64,000 bases of DNA, taken from NCBI RefSeq assembly GCF_003461955.1, contig NZ_QTYB01000008.1, positions 95,827-159,826 of the forward strand, given 5' to 3'. Every line of letters starts with the position of its first letter. Within the stretch, counting starts at the first letter, position 1. The notes beneath the pieces were generated by a model. That model did not search any database, was not told where the DNA came from, and was given only the letters and a program-made list of their open reading frames with translations. Made by a program: the position numbers and the translations under genes. This document shows, one piece after another, positions 34,539 to 43,999 of the stretch. Source of the DNA: Ruminococcus sp. AM36-2AA (GTDB lineage Bacteria > Bacillota > Clostridia > Lachnospirales > Lachnospiraceae).

Positions 34539-34567
34539 TATCTATCATTTTTCCTTATATACGACAA
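34539..34567 (-). promoter_or_regulatory. Possible promoter of the HD-domain gene
   Basis: Minus strand TTGTCG (34562-34567), 17 bases, TAGATA (34539-34544), leaving a leader of about 130 bases. Confidence 0.4.
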
Positions 34568-34637
34568 TTTTCTGATTATAGCATTCCCGGAAATACTGCT
34601 GTTCTTACCTGGATCTTTCATTCGATCATGAACTCGC

Positions 34638-34666
34638 TTGCCCTCATTCTGAAATTGGTATATACT
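34638..34666 (+). promoter_or_regulatory. Promoter of the hicB-like gene
   Basis: TTGCCC (34638-34643), 17 bases, TATACT (34661-34666), about 58 bases before the start codon. Confidence 0.55.
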
Positions 34667-34724
34667 ACTTCTAAATGAGCAAATCACCACTGATCTGGTG
34701 ATAATACAGAAAGGAATCTTACCA

Positions 34725-35003
34725 ATGAAATTTATATATCCCGCAGTTTTCCGTCCCACAGAGGACAAAAAATACAACGCTTTTTTCCCGGATCTTGCCT
34801 GCTGCGAAGCCAGTGGTGACACGCTGGACGACGCCATCGAAAATGCCAATGCTGCCGCATATGACTGGATCTACACAGAGCTTATGGAATTTGAGGGCAA
34901 GCTTCCTCCGGTTTCCGAGGAAAGCGATCTGGATCTTCAGGAGGGTGACGTTGTCCGCAATATTTCTGTAAATATCCGTTTCCAGGATGGATGGGACGAA
35001 TAA
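34725..35003 (+). CDS. Solitary HicB-like protein
   Basis: Protein of 92 residues. KKYNAFFPDLACCEASGDTLDDAIENA matches the HicB antitoxin partial-RNase-H fold (FPDLPG-like strand, then the helix with the DTLDDA box). The ribbon-helix-helix or HTH tail found in many HicB antitoxins is missing, and no hicA (a 60-aa double-stranded-RNA-binding toxin) is present on either side. It may be an orphan antitoxin or a HicB-fold protein used for another purpose. ATG 34725 has AAAGGAATC eight bases before it. Confidence 0.8.
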   Translation: MKFIYPAVFRPTEDKKYNAFFPDLACCEASGDTLDDAIENANAAAYDWIYTELMEFEGKLPPVSEESDLDLQEGDVVRNISVNIRFQDGWDE

Positions 35004-35080
35004 AGCTCTCACCTGGAATAAAACCACTGTTTGCCATCATTTTCCATATATGGCAATACAGAAAATATCTGTTCACAGCT

Positions 35081-35133
35081 AAAAAGCATCTGAATCGGAA
35101 ACATTCTTTCGTTACCGATTCAGATGCTTTTAT
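35081..35133. terminator. Bidirectional terminator between hicB-like gene and fab operon
   Basis: A perfect 17-bp stem (35082-35098 with 35115-35131), A-rich on the left and T-rich on the right, ends both the hicB-like transcript and the fab/marR transcript. Confidence 0.92.
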
Positions 35134-35144
35134 TGTGCATTTCT

Positions 35145-35585
35145 TTATTGTTCATGATACTGCCTGAAAAATTTACGCAGTCCATCCAGTGCTTTTACCA
35201 GTACTTCTGTCTCATCCTCATTAAGCTCCGCAAGCACAGCTTCTGTCATCTGTCTGTGAAATTCCGCATGATGGTGATATGCCATACGTCCCTTGTTGGT
35301 AAGCTGGATAAATACCACTCTCCGGTCCTTTTCACTTCGTTCTCTCTTCACATAGCCCTTTTTTACAAGGCTGTTCATGGATGTTGTGAGGGAGCCTACC
35401 GTGATCTTCAGCTTGGCTGCGATGGAAGACATATTTCCTCCGCCAAGGCCTACTGCCTCGATAATGTGCATATCATTGTTGGAAATATCTTTATATTTAT
35501 CTGTGATGATGGCTTCTTCCTCCAGCCGGAGGATCTCGTTGAACAGATTCACCAGCACGTCATTTATAACTTCCCGATTGTCCAC
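35145..35585 (-). CDS. fabT: MarR-family repressor, FabT-like
   Basis: Protein of 146 residues from GTG 35585. The winged helix-turn-helix includes MSSIAAKLKITVGSLTTSMNSLVKKGYVKRERSEKDRRVVFIQLT. A TTG ten codons upstream is less likely because AGGAG sits nine bases before the GTG. Location beside the fatty-acid operon and the FabT-type palindrome upstream of fabH argue that it is the local fatty-acid repressor. In streptococci FabT responds to acyl-ACP and its gene is next to fabH; here it is the last gene, 136 bases past accDA, and may also have its own promoter. The symbol is by analogy. Confidence 0.8.
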   Translation of the reverse strand: MDNREVINDVLVNLFNEILRLEEEAIITDKYKDISNNDMHIIEAVGLGGGNMSSIAAKLKITVGSLTTSMNSLVKKGYVKRERSEKDRRVVFIQLTNKGRMAYHHHAEFHRQMTEAVLAELNEDETEVLVKALDGLRKFFRQYHEQ

Positions 35586-35646
35586 TCTACCCCGCTCCTG
35601 TTTCTCCGGAGCCAAAAAGCTTCTCCGGTTCTCTGTTTATGAAGCC

Positions 35647-35675
35647 ATCGTAACATAAATATAGGATTTTTTCCA
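35647..35675 (-). promoter_or_regulatory. Possible separate promoter of marR/fabT
   Basis: Minus strand TGGAAA (35670-35675), 17 bases, TACGAT (35647-35652), in the gap between accDA and the repressor gene. No FabT-type palindrome was seen here. Confidence 0.35.
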
Positions 35676-35720
35676 CTGGATTTTTGCTTTGCGGATACAA
35701 AATCACTGCGCTTAAAATTT

Positions 35721-37490
35721 CTACATTTTCCGAAAACGTTCGTAGCGGTGTTCCAGAAGCTTCTCTGGCTCTGTCTTGCCATATTTTCCAAGGAAATCTT
35801 CTATTCCGTTTTCCAGATAAGCCGCAGCATCGTTTATGTTCTCACGGCTTACAGGCTCAGCTTCCGGGATCACATGCTCGATCATTCCCATCTGATAAAG
35901 ATCCGCAGCAGTAAGTTTCATCACTGCGGCAGCCTCCTTTGCCTTTTTGCTGTCTTTCCAGAGAATAGAGGCAAAGCCCTCCGGAGACAAGATGGAATAG
36001 ACGGAATGCTCCAGCATCCATACCTCATCCGCTACAGCAAAAGCGAGCGCACCGCCGCTTCCTCCCTCACCGATCACAATGGAAAGTACAGGAACGGTAA
36101 GTCCCGCCAGCGTATAGAGATTTTTCGCAATAGCTTCACCCTGTCCTCGTTCTTCTGCTTCCAGTCCGCAGAATGCACCTGGCGTATCCACAAGGCAGAT
36201 CACCGGTCGGTGAAATTTCTCTGCCTGCTGCATCAGACGCAGAGATTTCCAGTAGCCTTCCGGAGAAACCATTCCAAAATTCCGGGCAATATTTTCCCTG
36301 GTGCCCTCACCTTTTTCCTGTGCAAGAACCGTCACCGGCTTTCCGTGAAAAAATGCCACACCGCCGATCACTGCCGGATCATCACCACAGTGGCGGTCAC
36401 CGTGAAATTCCATGAAATCGTCAAAGAGTGCCTCGATGTAGTCTTTTCCCGTGGGACGTGTTTTTGCTCTGGCAAGCTGGACATGTTCCCAGGGAGTGTA
36501 ATTTCCTGATGGGATGAATTCCGGCCAGATTGTATTCTCTGATTCCCGTTTATCTCCCACGGCAGTTTCTGTCGATTCCGCATTATCAGATTTATATTTC
36601 ATTTCCATGTCCGAATTATCGGACTGTCCATAATCTGGTATTTTATTTTCATGTAACTTCAGGATATCCGCCAGCACGCTTCTCTGCTCCTCACGTTCCA
36701 CGATCTTATCCACAAAACCGTGTTCCAGAAGAAATTCCGCTCTCTGGAATCCTTTGGGAAGTTTCTGACCGATGGTCTGCTCAATGACTCTGGGGCCGGC
36801 AAATCCGATCAGTGCTTTTGGCTCTGCCAGGATAATATCTCCCAGCATGGCAAAGCTTGCAGTCACACCACCTGTCGTCGGGTCTGTAAGAACCGGCACA
36901 TAGAGAAGCCCTGCATCACTGTGTTTTCGAATGGCCATACTGGTTTTTGCCATCTGCATCAGGGATACCAGTCCCTCCTGCATTCTGGCACCGCCGGAAC
37001 AGATATAGAGAATCACCGGAAGTCTCTCCTTTGTGGCACGTTCAAAAACCCGGGTGATCTTTTCCCCAACAACCTCTCCCATACTGGACATCATGAAACG
37101 GCAGTCACAGACACCAAGCGCTGTCGGTGTCCCTTTTATCGTACACTTACCGGTAACCACAGCCTCGTCAAGTCCTGTCTTTTCACGGAGTGATCTGATT
37201 TTTTCCTCATATCCTTTGTACTGAAGCGGATTCTGTTCTTCCATATGTACGTCCCACTCTGTGAAACTCTTTCGATCTACGACCATCTTGATCCGCCGGT
37301 AAGCCGGTACATGAAAATAATTTCCACAATGTGGGCAGATGTAATGATTCTGTTTTACCTCATCTGCAAAAACGGCAGCCTTGCAGGCATTGCATTTTCG
37401 CATCAGGTTATCCGGAACCTCCGGAGTGTTCCCGTACTCCTCCCCCCGGATATCCCGTACTGTTTTTTTGAACATATGCTTAATTCTCAT
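35721..37490 (-). CDS. accDA: Acetyl-CoA carboxylase carboxyltransferase, fused beta and alpha subunits
   Basis: Protein of 589 residues joining AccD and AccA. Residues 33-55 have the AccD zinc ribbon ([12 protein letters not shown]...[10 protein letters not shown]). The beta crotonase-like domain follows with [20 protein letters not shown] and [13 protein letters not shown] linker of about 40 polar residues (near 290-330) leads to the AccA part ([24 protein letters not shown]-like [12 protein letters not shown]). It transfers CO2 from carboxybiotin to acetyl-CoA to make malonyl-CoA. In most bacteria these are two proteins. The start overlaps the accC stop by 11 bases, with GGGAGTGA before the ATG. 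Confidence 0.95.
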   Translation of the reverse strand: MRIKHMFKKTVRDIRGEEYGNTPEVPDNLMRKCNACKAAVFADEVKQNHYICPHCGNYFHVPAYRRIKMVVDRKSFTEWDVHMEEQNPLQYKGYEEKIRSLREKTGLDEAVVTGKCTIKGTPTALGVCDCRFMMSSMGEVVGEKITRVFERATKERLPVILYICSGGARMQEGLVSLMQMAKTSMAIRKHSDAGLLYVPVLTDPTTGGVTASFAMLGDIILAEPKALIGFAGPRVIEQTIGQKLPKGFQRAEFLLEHGFVDKIVEREEQRSVLADILKLHENKIPDYGQSDNSDMEMKYKSDNAESTETAVGDKRESENTIWPEFIPSGNYTPWEHVQLARAKTRPTGKDYIEALFDDFMEFHGDRHCGDDPAVIGGVAFFHGKPVTVLAQEKGEGTRENIARNFGMVSPEGYWKSLRLMQQAEKFHRPVICLVDTPGAFCGLEAEERGQGEAIAKNLYTLAGLTVPVLSIVIGEGGSGGALAFAVADEVWMLEHSVYSILSPEGFASILWKDSKKAKEAAAVMKLTAADLYQMGMIEHVIPEAEPVSRENINDAAAYLENGIEDFLGKYGKTEPEKLLEHRYERFRKM

Positions 37491-38844
37491 TGATCTTCAC
37501 TCCCGCAATGATATGACTTGCCAGAAAACCGGTGTCAAAATTTCCGGACTGATAATCCTCATTTTTCAAGATTTCATACTGATAGTCAATGTTTGTATCG
37601 ATTCCGTCAATGATCACCTCACCAAGGGCACTCTGCATTTTTGCAATGGCTGCCTCACGGCTGTCTGCATGAACGATCAGCTTGGCAAGCATGGAATCAT
37701 AATACGGTGGGATCTTACAGCCGTTATAAACGCAGGTATCCACACGGATCCCGTTTCCTCCCGGAAAATGTGCCCCCTGGATAGTTCCCGGTGAAGGCCG
37801 GAAGTTTTTCTGAGGATTCTCGGCGTTGATCCTGCACTCGATGGCATGTCCCATAATATGGACATCATCCTGTGATATTTCAAGAGGCATCCCCGAAGCG
37901 ATCTTCAGCTGCTCTTTCACAAGATCGATTCCGGTTACCCATTCTGTCACCGGATGTTCTACCTGAATTCTTGTGTTCATTTCCATAAACCAGAATTTTC
38001 CATCCGGCTCCAGCAGAAATTCAATGGTTCCCGCATTGACATAGCCGGCCGCTTTTGCTGCCGTCACTGCCGCATGACCCATTTTTTCTCTTAATTCCGG
38101 CGAAACTGCGGCGCTTGGAGATTCCTCTATCATCTTCTGATGATTTCTCTGAATGGAGCAGTCACGTTCTCCCAGATGAATGACATTTCCCTGGTTGTCC
38201 GCAAGGATCTGAAATTCAATATGTCTGGGATTTACCACAAAATGTTCAATATACATGGTACCGTCGCCAAAAGCGATCTCAGACTCTTTTCTGGCAGTTG
38301 CGTAGGCCTCTGGAAATTCCTCCGGGGTATTTGCCACACGCATACCTTTTCCACCGCCGCCAAGAGCTGCCTTGATGATCACCGGGTAGCCGATCCGCTC
38401 TGCTTCCTTAAGGCCGGTTTCAATATCCTCCACATCCCCTTCACTGCCTGGAACTACCGGAACACCTGCTGCGATCATGGTGCTTCTTGCGATCTTTTTG
38501 TTTCCAAGCATGCGGATGACCTTCGATGGCGGTCCCACAAATGTAATTCCGCATTTTTCACAAAGCTCCGCAAATCTGGCATTTTCCGAAAGGAAACCAA
38601 ATCCCGGATGGATGGCATCCGCACCGGAAACCATGGTGGCGCTGATGATCTGCTCCATATTCAGATAGCTCTGTGCGGAAGGTCCCGGACCGATACAGAT
38701 TGCTTCGTCTGCCAGCTGTGTGTGAAGGCTTTCCTCATCTGCCTCGGAATAAACTGCCACTGTGGCAATTCCCATTTCCCTGCAGGCACGGATAATACGC
38801 ACCGCGATCTCGCCTCTGTTGGCGATCAGTAACTTTCGAATCAT
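37480..38844 (-). CDS. accC: Biotin carboxylase subunit of acetyl-CoA carboxylase
   Basis: Protein of 454 residues, usual length. N-terminal biotin carboxylase domain ([22 protein letters not shown]), ATP-grasp Gly-rich loop ([13 protein letters not shown]), catalytic [14 protein letters not shown] and C-terminal domain. It carboxylates biotin on AccB with ATP and bicarbonate. It follows fabZ closely and precedes accDA with overlap. Confidence 0.97.
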   Translation of the reverse strand: MIRKLLIANRGEIAVRIIRACREMGIATVAVYSEADEESLHTQLADEAICIGPGPSAQSYLNMEQIISATMVSGADAIHPGFGFLSENARFAELCEKCGITFVGPPSKVIRMLGNKKIARSTMIAAGVPVVPGSEGDVEDIETGLKEAERIGYPVIIKAALGGGGKGMRVANTPEEFPEAYATARKESEIAFGDGTMYIEHFVVNPRHIEFQILADNQGNVIHLGERDCSIQRNHQKMIEESPSAAVSPELREKMGHAAVTAAKAAGYVNAGTIEFLLEPDGKFWFMEMNTRIQVEHPVTEWVTGIDLVKEQLKIASGMPLEISQDDVHIMGHAIECRINAENPQKNFRPSPGTIQGAHFPGGNGIRVDTCVYNGCKIPPYYDSMLAKLIVHADSREAAIAKMQSALGEVIIDGIDTNIDYQYEILKNEDYQSGNFDTGFLASHIIAGVKINEN

Positions 38845-38853
38845 ACAATCACC

Positions 38854-39282
38854 TTACCCGATCATAAATGTAAGTTCTGCCTCTACGGCAACCTCTCCAT
38901 CTACAGATGCCACTGCGGAACCGATTCCCACGGGGCCCTTTCTGCGGATGATCTTTGTCTCAAGACGGAGTTTATCTCCGGGAACTACCTTTCTGCGGAA
39001 TTTACACTTGTTGATGCCGCCAAAATAAGCAGTTTTTCCCTTCATATCCTCCAGGGAAAGAATAGCTACCGCACCAACCTGTGCCAGAGCCTCTACCATA
39101 AGGACGCCCGGCATTACCGGCTCCTTCGGAAAATGTCCCCGGAAAAAGTCCTCGCGGAAAGTCACGCATTTATATCCAACAGCAAATTCACCTGGTTCAT
39201 AATCTTCGATATAGTCCACAAGCAGAAACGGATGTCTGTGCGGGATGATCTCTTCGATCTGTTTTACGTCAAGATGTTTCAT
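38854..39282 (-). CDS. fabZ: 3-hydroxyacyl-ACP dehydratase
   Basis: Protein of 142 residues. The hot-dog fold motif [11 protein letters not shown] contains the catalytic histidine, and [20 protein letters not shown] the catalytic glutamate. It dehydrates beta-hydroxyacyl-ACP in each elongation cycle. AGGAGGATAGAGA precedes the ATG. No second dehydratase or isomerase (fabA, fabM, fabN) is visible in the operon. Confidence 0.97.
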   Translation of the reverse strand: MKHLDVKQIEEIIPHRHPFLLVDYIEDYEPGEFAVGYKCVTFREDFFRGHFPKEPVMPGVLMVEALAQVGAVAILSLEDMKGKTAYFGGINKCKFRRKVVPGDKLRLETKIIRRKGPVGIGSAVASVDGEVAVEAELTFMIG

Positions 39283-39390
39283 TCTCTATCCTCCTGAAAA
39301 ATCACGGAGAAAACGACCGATTACATAATCTGTATTCTTTTTCTCCGAAACATTCTCTTTCTTATTCTTTAATTCTGACCTGAAGATATT

Positions 39391-39993
39391 TTATCGGATA
39401 CGGAAAAGTTTCTGTCCATACTCTACCGGCTGTCCGTTTTCCACATAGATTTCCGCGATCTCGCCGTCAAAATCACTTTCGATCTCATTCATCAGTTTCA
39501 TTGCTTCCACGATTGCAAGAACCTGGCCTTTTTTTACTTTATCTCCTACCTGGACGTATGGCGGAAGATCCTGGGATGGTGCTGCGTAGAAAGTTCCGAC
39601 CAGCGGAGAAGTTACCAGGCTGCCGGTCTGGTCATCTGATTTCTGTGATACGTTTTCCGGCTGCTCTATATTTTGCACAGGTACTGTATTCTGCACGCCC
39701 TGTGTTTCTGCTGCATTTTTGTCTGCCGCTGCCATTTCATCTGCCGGATCTGATACTGTCGCCGCCACGGAACCTGCACCTGCCATCGGCACTGTATGCA
39801 CTGCCCTGCGGACTTTTCCACCGGCCATTCCTGCCGCCGGAATGTTTTCCACAGTTTCCCCCATAACTCCCTGGATGATCTGTGGTTTTCCGTGTTCCAT
39901 GCTTAAGATCAGATCTGCTGTCTCGTAAGTAAAAGCAGTAAGTTCTGATGCGGATACGTGATCGATGAGCTCAAGGATCTGGTTAAATTCCAT
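39391..39993 (-). CDS. accB: Biotin carboxyl carrier protein
   Basis: Protein of 200 residues. N-terminal part (residues 1-40), a Pro/Ala/Gln-rich flexible middle that is longer than usual, and a C-terminal biotinyl domain with [15 protein letters not shown], where the lysine is the biotin site. The frame has an earlier start, but ATG 39993 has GAGGAGGAGTGAAATC upstream. It abuts the fabF stop. Confidence 0.95.
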   Translation of the reverse strand: MEFNQILELIDHVSASELTAFTYETADLILSMEHGKPQIIQGVMGETVENIPAAGMAGGKVRRAVHTVPMAGAGSVAATVSDPADEMAAADKNAAETQGVQNTVPVQNIEQPENVSQKSDDQTGSLVTSPLVGTFYAAPSQDLPPYVQVGDKVKKGQVLAIVEAMKLMNEIESDFDGEIAEIYVENGQPVEYGQKLFRIR

Positions 39994-39997
39994 GATT

Positions 39998-41239
39998 TCA
40001 CTCCTCCTCATACTTCTTTACAAGCAAGGTTCCGTTATGGCCTCCAAAGCCAAGGGAATTGCTCATTGCATAGCGTACTTCCTGTTCTGCCGGAGCGCCG
40101 ATCATATAGTTGAGATCCAGCTCCTCCTCTGTTTCCGTAGTTCCCACAGTCTGATGGATAAATCCGTCCAGAATGGATTTTACACACACGATAAACTCAA
40201 CAGCACCTGCTGCGCCAAGAAGATGTCCTACCATGGATTTTGTGGAGTTGATCTTTACATCTTTTGCCGCGTCTTTGAACGCAAGCTTGATGGCTCTTGT
40301 CTCAAACAGATCGTTGTGGTGGGTTCCGGTTCCGTGTGCATTGATATAATCTACCTGCTCCGGTGCAACACCTGCTTCTTTCATGGCGTTTTCCATGGCA
40401 CGTGCGGCGCCGCTTCCGTCCTCGGCCGGAGATGTGATATGAAAAGCATCTGCAGTTGCACCATATCCCACAACCTCTGCCAGGATATTGGCATTTCTCT
40501 TTTTCGCATGTTCCAGTTCTTCCAGAACAACCACACCTGCGCCTTCACCCATGACAAAACCACCTCTGTCTTTGTCAAAAGGAATGGAAGCACGCAGCGG
40601 ATCCTCGCTTGTGCTCAGTGCGGTAAGGCTTGCAAATCCTGCAATTCCGATGGGGCAGATAGCACCTTCTGTACCGCCTGCAAGCATTACATCTGCATCG
40701 CCGTACTGGATGGCACGGAAAGCGTCTCCGATACAGTGAGTTCCTGTTGCACATGCAGTTACCACGTTTGTACACTTTCCTTTTGCACCGGTGGCAATGG
40801 AAACATTTCCTGCTGCCATGTTTGTGATCATCTTGGGAACAAGAAGGGGATCAACCCTTGAAGGACCTTTTTCCACAAGCTTCTTCTCATTCAGCTCCGT
40901 AGCCTGAAGGCTTCCCACACCGGAACCGATGATCACGCCTACCATGTACGGATCTTCCTCTTCCATCTTAAGACCTGCATTTTCCACAGCTTCCAGTGCG
41001 GCTGCCACCGCATACTGGGAAAAGGGCTCCATTCTTCTTGCGGTTCTGGGATCCATGCGGTCTTTTGCTACGAAGCCTTTCAGCTCCGCTGCCAGTGTTG
41101 CCTTATATCCGGTTGTATCAAAACGGGTGATCGGTCCGATCCCCACTTTTCCTTCTTTCACTCCGTTCCAGAAGCTTTCCACATCGTTTCCGATCGGTGT
41201 TACTGCTCCAAGTCCTGTTACTACTACTCGTCTTTTCAT
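39998..41239 (-). CDS. fabF: Beta-ketoacyl-ACP synthase II
   Basis: Protein of 413 residues. The catalytic triad is Cys163 (VTACATGTH), His303 (NAHGTGTH) and His340 ([11 protein letters not shown]), at the same numbers as in the E. coli enzyme when ATG 41239 is used. AGGAGGATAGATTG precedes that ATG; the preceding in-frame TTG is not the start. It elongates acyl-ACP by two carbons. Confidence 0.97.
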   Translation of the reverse strand: MKRRVVVTGLGAVTPIGNDVESFWNGVKEGKVGIGPITRFDTTGYKATLAAELKGFVAKDRMDPRTARRMEPFSQYAVAAALEAVENAGLKMEEEDPYMVGVIIGSGVGSLQATELNEKKLVEKGPSRVDPLLVPKMITNMAAGNVSIATGAKGKCTNVVTACATGTHCIGDAFRAIQYGDADVMLAGGTEGAICPIGIAGFASLTALSTSEDPLRASIPFDKDRGGFVMGEGAGVVVLEELEHAKKRNANILAEVVGYGATADAFHITSPAEDGSGAARAMENAMKEAGVAPEQVDYINAHGTGTHHNDLFETRAIKLAFKDAAKDVKINSTKSMVGHLLGAAGAVEFIVCVKSILDGFIHQTVGTTETEEELDLNYMIGAPAEQEVRYAMSNSLGFGGHNGTLLVKKYEEE

Positions 41240-41271
41240 CAATCTATCCTCCTGACTCCGGGGAGCCTTTT

Positions 41272-42012
41272 TTACATTGCCATTCCGCCGTCTACACGAA
41301 GTACCTGTCCTGTAATATAACGTGCGCCGTCCGATGCCAGAAAAGCGGCTGCTTTTGCCACATCTTCTGCAGTTCCCATGCTTCCCATGGGAATGGATGC
41401 CGAAATATTTTCTTTCACTTTGTCGGAAAGCACGTCTGTCATATCGGTTTTGATAAATCCCGGTGCAATGGCGTTGACCGTGATTCCTCTGGATGCCAGC
41501 TCTTTTGCGGCGGATTTTGTAAGGCCGATGATTCCCGCTTTGGATGCTGCATAATTGGCCTGTCCCGCATTTCCACGAAGGCCTACCACCGATGAAAGAC
41601 TGATGATCCTGCCGCTTCTCTGTCTCAGCATCATTCTGGACACATGGCGGATGCAGTTAAACGTTCCTTTCAGGTTGGTGTCAACAACTCTGGAAAAATC
41701 TTCCTCGCTCATCTTCATGAGAAGTCCGTCCTTCGTAACTCCGGCATTGTTTACCAGAATGTCAACACGTCCGTATTTTCCTGCAATGGCTTTGAAAAAA
41801 GCTTCGCATGCATCAAAATCTGCCACATTACACTGCAGGATATCTGCCTGGCCGCCAGCTGCCTCGATCTCTGCTTTTGTTTCCCGGGCTTTTTCTTCTG
41901 AGCCGTTATAATTGATCACTACAAAATTTCCTGCTTTTGCAAGTTCCAGGGCGATGGCTTTTCCGATTCCACGTGCACCGCCTGTTACCACTGCGATTTT
42001 TTTCTCTGACAT
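41272..42012 (-). CDS. fabG: 3-oxoacyl-ACP reductase
   Basis: Protein of 246 residues, short-chain dehydrogenase. NADPH-binding TGGARGIG at the N-terminus, NNAG, the serine in ISLSSVVG, and the YAASK catalytic pair. It reduces beta-ketoacyl-ACP. The position between fabD and fabF is usual for clostridial operons. Confidence 0.97.
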   Translation of the reverse strand: MSEKKIAVVTGGARGIGKAIALELAKAGNFVVINYNGSEEKARETKAEIEAAGGQADILQCNVADFDACEAFFKAIAGKYGRVDILVNNAGVTKDGLLMKMSEEDFSRVVDTNLKGTFNCIRHVSRMMLRQRSGRIISLSSVVGLRGNAGQANYAASKAGIIGLTKSAAKELASRGITVNAIAPGFIKTDMTDVLSDKVKENISASIPMGSMGTAEDVAKAAAFLASDGARYITGQVLRVDGGMAM

Positions 42013-42028
42013 ATGAATTCCTTTCTGA

Positions 42029-42949
42029 TCACTTAAGTTCCTGGCAGACTTTTTCTGCGTCTTCTACAGTCTGGATGTTATATACCTTTACATTTCTGTC
42101 GATCTTTCTCATAAACCCGGCCAGTGTTCTTCCAGGTCCGATCTCCACGAAGGTATCCACTCCCTGGCGGATCATGTTTTCCACACTCTGCTGCCAGCGC
42201 ACGGAAGATGAGATCTGTTTTTCCAGAAGTGCCTTTGTTTCGGATGGATCTTCCACATACTCTGCGGTTACGTTTGTTACATATGGAATTTTAAGCTGGT
42301 GGAGTGTGATACCCTCCAGAACCTTCCCCAGCTCTTTTCCTGCTGTAATAAGCATTGCGGAGTGGAAGGGACCGCTGACATTTAACGGGATCACTCTTCT
42401 TGCGCCAGCTGATTTCAGTTTTTCAGAAGCTTCTGCAACTGCCTCTGCAAGTCCTGTGATCACGATCTGACCAGGACAGTTATAATTGGCAATGCTGACA
42501 TCTGAAATGTCTGCGATCACTTCCTCGATCTTCTCTGTTTCCATTCCCATAACTGCCGCCATGCTTCCTTTTCCTGCCGGAACTGCCTGTTCCATCAGGA
42601 TTCCTCTTTTTCTTACGGTTGTAATGGCATCACAAAGCTCCATGCCGCCTGCTGCTTCGATGGCACAATACTCACCAAGGCTTAAGCCTGCAGTTACATC
42701 CGGATGAAGTCCCATCTCCTCTACGACCTTTTCCATGGCGAGGCAGGTGGTGACCAGCGCTGCCTGTGTATACTCCGTCAGATCAAGCTTGTCATTTTCT
42801 TCAAAACAGAGTGCTTTCATGTCCAGATCCAGCCACTTACTGGCAGAATCAAAAACCTTTTTTGCAGTATCATATTTCTCATAAAAATCTTTTCCCATCC
42901 CGGCTTTCTGTGCGCCCTGTCCTGGAAAGATGAATGCTGTTTTTCCCAT
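42029..42949 (-). CDS. fabD: Malonyl-CoA:ACP transacylase
   Basis: Protein of 306 residues. FPGQGAQ at residues 8-14, nucleophile Ser90 in AGLSLGEY, catalytic histidine in NVSGPFHSAML. It transfers malonyl from CoA to ACP. ATG 42949 is chosen, with GCGGAGGAATAAACAG before it. It begins four bases after the fabK stop. Confidence 0.97.
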   Translation of the reverse strand: MGKTAFIFPGQGAQKAGMGKDFYEKYDTAKKVFDSASKWLDLDMKALCFEENDKLDLTEYTQAALVTTCLAMEKVVEEMGLHPDVTAGLSLGEYCAIEAAGGMELCDAITTVRKRGILMEQAVPAGKGSMAAVMGMETEKIEEVIADISDVSIANYNCPGQIVITGLAEAVAEASEKLKSAGARRVIPLNVSGPFHSAMLITAGKELGKVLEGITLHQLKIPYVTNVTAEYVEDPSETKALLEKQISSSVRWQQSVENMIRQGVDTFVEIGPGRTLAGFMRKIDRNVKVYNIQTVEDAEKVCQELK

Positions 42950-42953
42950 CTGT

Positions 42954-43898
42954 TTATTCCTCCGCAAGAAAACTGTTTTTTCTGACTGTTTCTTTTGTCT
43001 CCGCCATCAGTCTTGCCATCAGATCTTTACAGGTGGGAATGTCTTTTACCATACCTGCGATCTGTCCAGACATCACGCTTCCGGTTTTTACATCACCGTC
43101 GACAACCGCCTTTCGAAGGCCTCCCAGTGTGAGAAGCTCCAGCTCTTCAAAAGATGCTCCTGCTGCTTCTTTTTCCAGATATTCCTTTGTCATGGGATTT
43201 CTTAAGGTACGGACCGGATGACCTGTGGTACGTCCGGTTACTCTTGTGTCGATATCTTTTGCCTTCAGGACAAACTGCTTATAGTTTTCATGTACATTAC
43301 ATTCCTGTGTGGCAACAAAACGGGTTCCCATCTGTACAGCCTCTGCACCCAGCATAAAAGCCGCCGCAATCCCACGGCCATCTGCGATTCCACCTGCCGC
43401 GATCACCGGGATCTTTACCGCATCCACAACCTGTGGTACCAGCGCCATGGTAGTTGTCTCACCGATATGTCCACCGGACTCGGTTCCCTCAGCTACCACC
43501 GCATCTGCGCCGCAGCGCTCCATTCTTCTTGCAAGAGCTACGGATGCAACGACCGGGATCACTTTTACTCCTGCAGCTTTCCATGCTTCCATGTATTTCT
43601 CCGGGCTTCCGGCACCGGTTGTTATCACTTTGATGCCTTCTTCCACTACGATCTTCGCAACCTCATCGGCGTTTGGACTCATCAGCATGATATTTACACC
43701 GAAAGGCTTATCTGTCAGTTTTTTTGCTTCGCGGATCTGCTCACGTACCCATTCTGCCGGTGCGTTTGCTGCCGCGATCAGTCCCAGGCCTCCTGCTTCG
43801 GATACTGCTGCCGCAATGTGATGGTCTGCCACCCAGGCCATACCACCCTGAATGATTGGATATTCGATACCAAGTAATTCTGTAACTCTTGTTTTCAT
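42954..43898 (-). CDS. fabK: Enoyl-ACP reductase II (FMN-dependent)
   Basis: Protein of 314 residues of the nitronate-monooxygenase/FabK family. IQGGMAWVADHHIAAAVSEAGGLG, the FMN-phosphate region VIAAGGIADGRGIAAAFMLGA, and ESGGHIGETTTMALVPQVVDA. It performs the last reduction of the cycle. No fabI is visible, so triclosan-insensitive reduction would be expected. CCCGGAGGTAAAAA precedes the ATG. Confidence 0.95.
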   Translation of the reverse strand: MKTRVTELLGIEYPIIQGGMAWVADHHIAAAVSEAGGLGLIAAANAPAEWVREQIREAKKLTDKPFGVNIMLMSPNADEVAKIVVEEGIKVITTGAGSPEKYMEAWKAAGVKVIPVVASVALARRMERCGADAVVAEGTESGGHIGETTTMALVPQVVDAVKIPVIAAGGIADGRGIAAAFMLGAEAVQMGTRFVATQECNVHENYKQFVLKAKDIDTRVTGRTTGHPVRTLRNPMTKEYLEKEAAGASFEELELLTLGGLRKAVVDGDVKTGSVMSGQIAGMVKDIPTCKDLMARLMAETKETVRKNSFLAEE

Positions 43899-43921
43899 TT
43901 TTTACCTCCGGGAAATTGAGT

Positions 43922-43959
43922 CAGGCGGATATTTGCAATCCACTTTTCTACTTGCTCAT
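43922..43959. repeat. Dispersed intergenic element, copy B
   Basis: Between fabK and fabH; plus-strand sequence begins CAGGCGGATATTTGCAATCC. On the minus strand GTGGAT and ATCCGC can pair around TGCAAAT, with a wobble compared with the perfect GCGGAT arm of related copies. Transcribed within the fab operon leader between two genes. Confidence 0.55.
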
Positions 43960-43999
43960 AGTTTTAACAGTCCGTTAATCGGGACTTTGATTTTCTCAT

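Larger units (their letters stand above)
34404..34724. other. Divergent intergenic region (HD gene / hicB-like gene)
   Basis: Holds a minus-strand promoter (34539-34567) and a plus-strand promoter (34638-34666). The rest is A/T-rich with no further hairpin that I would call a terminator or riboswitch. Confidence 0.5.
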
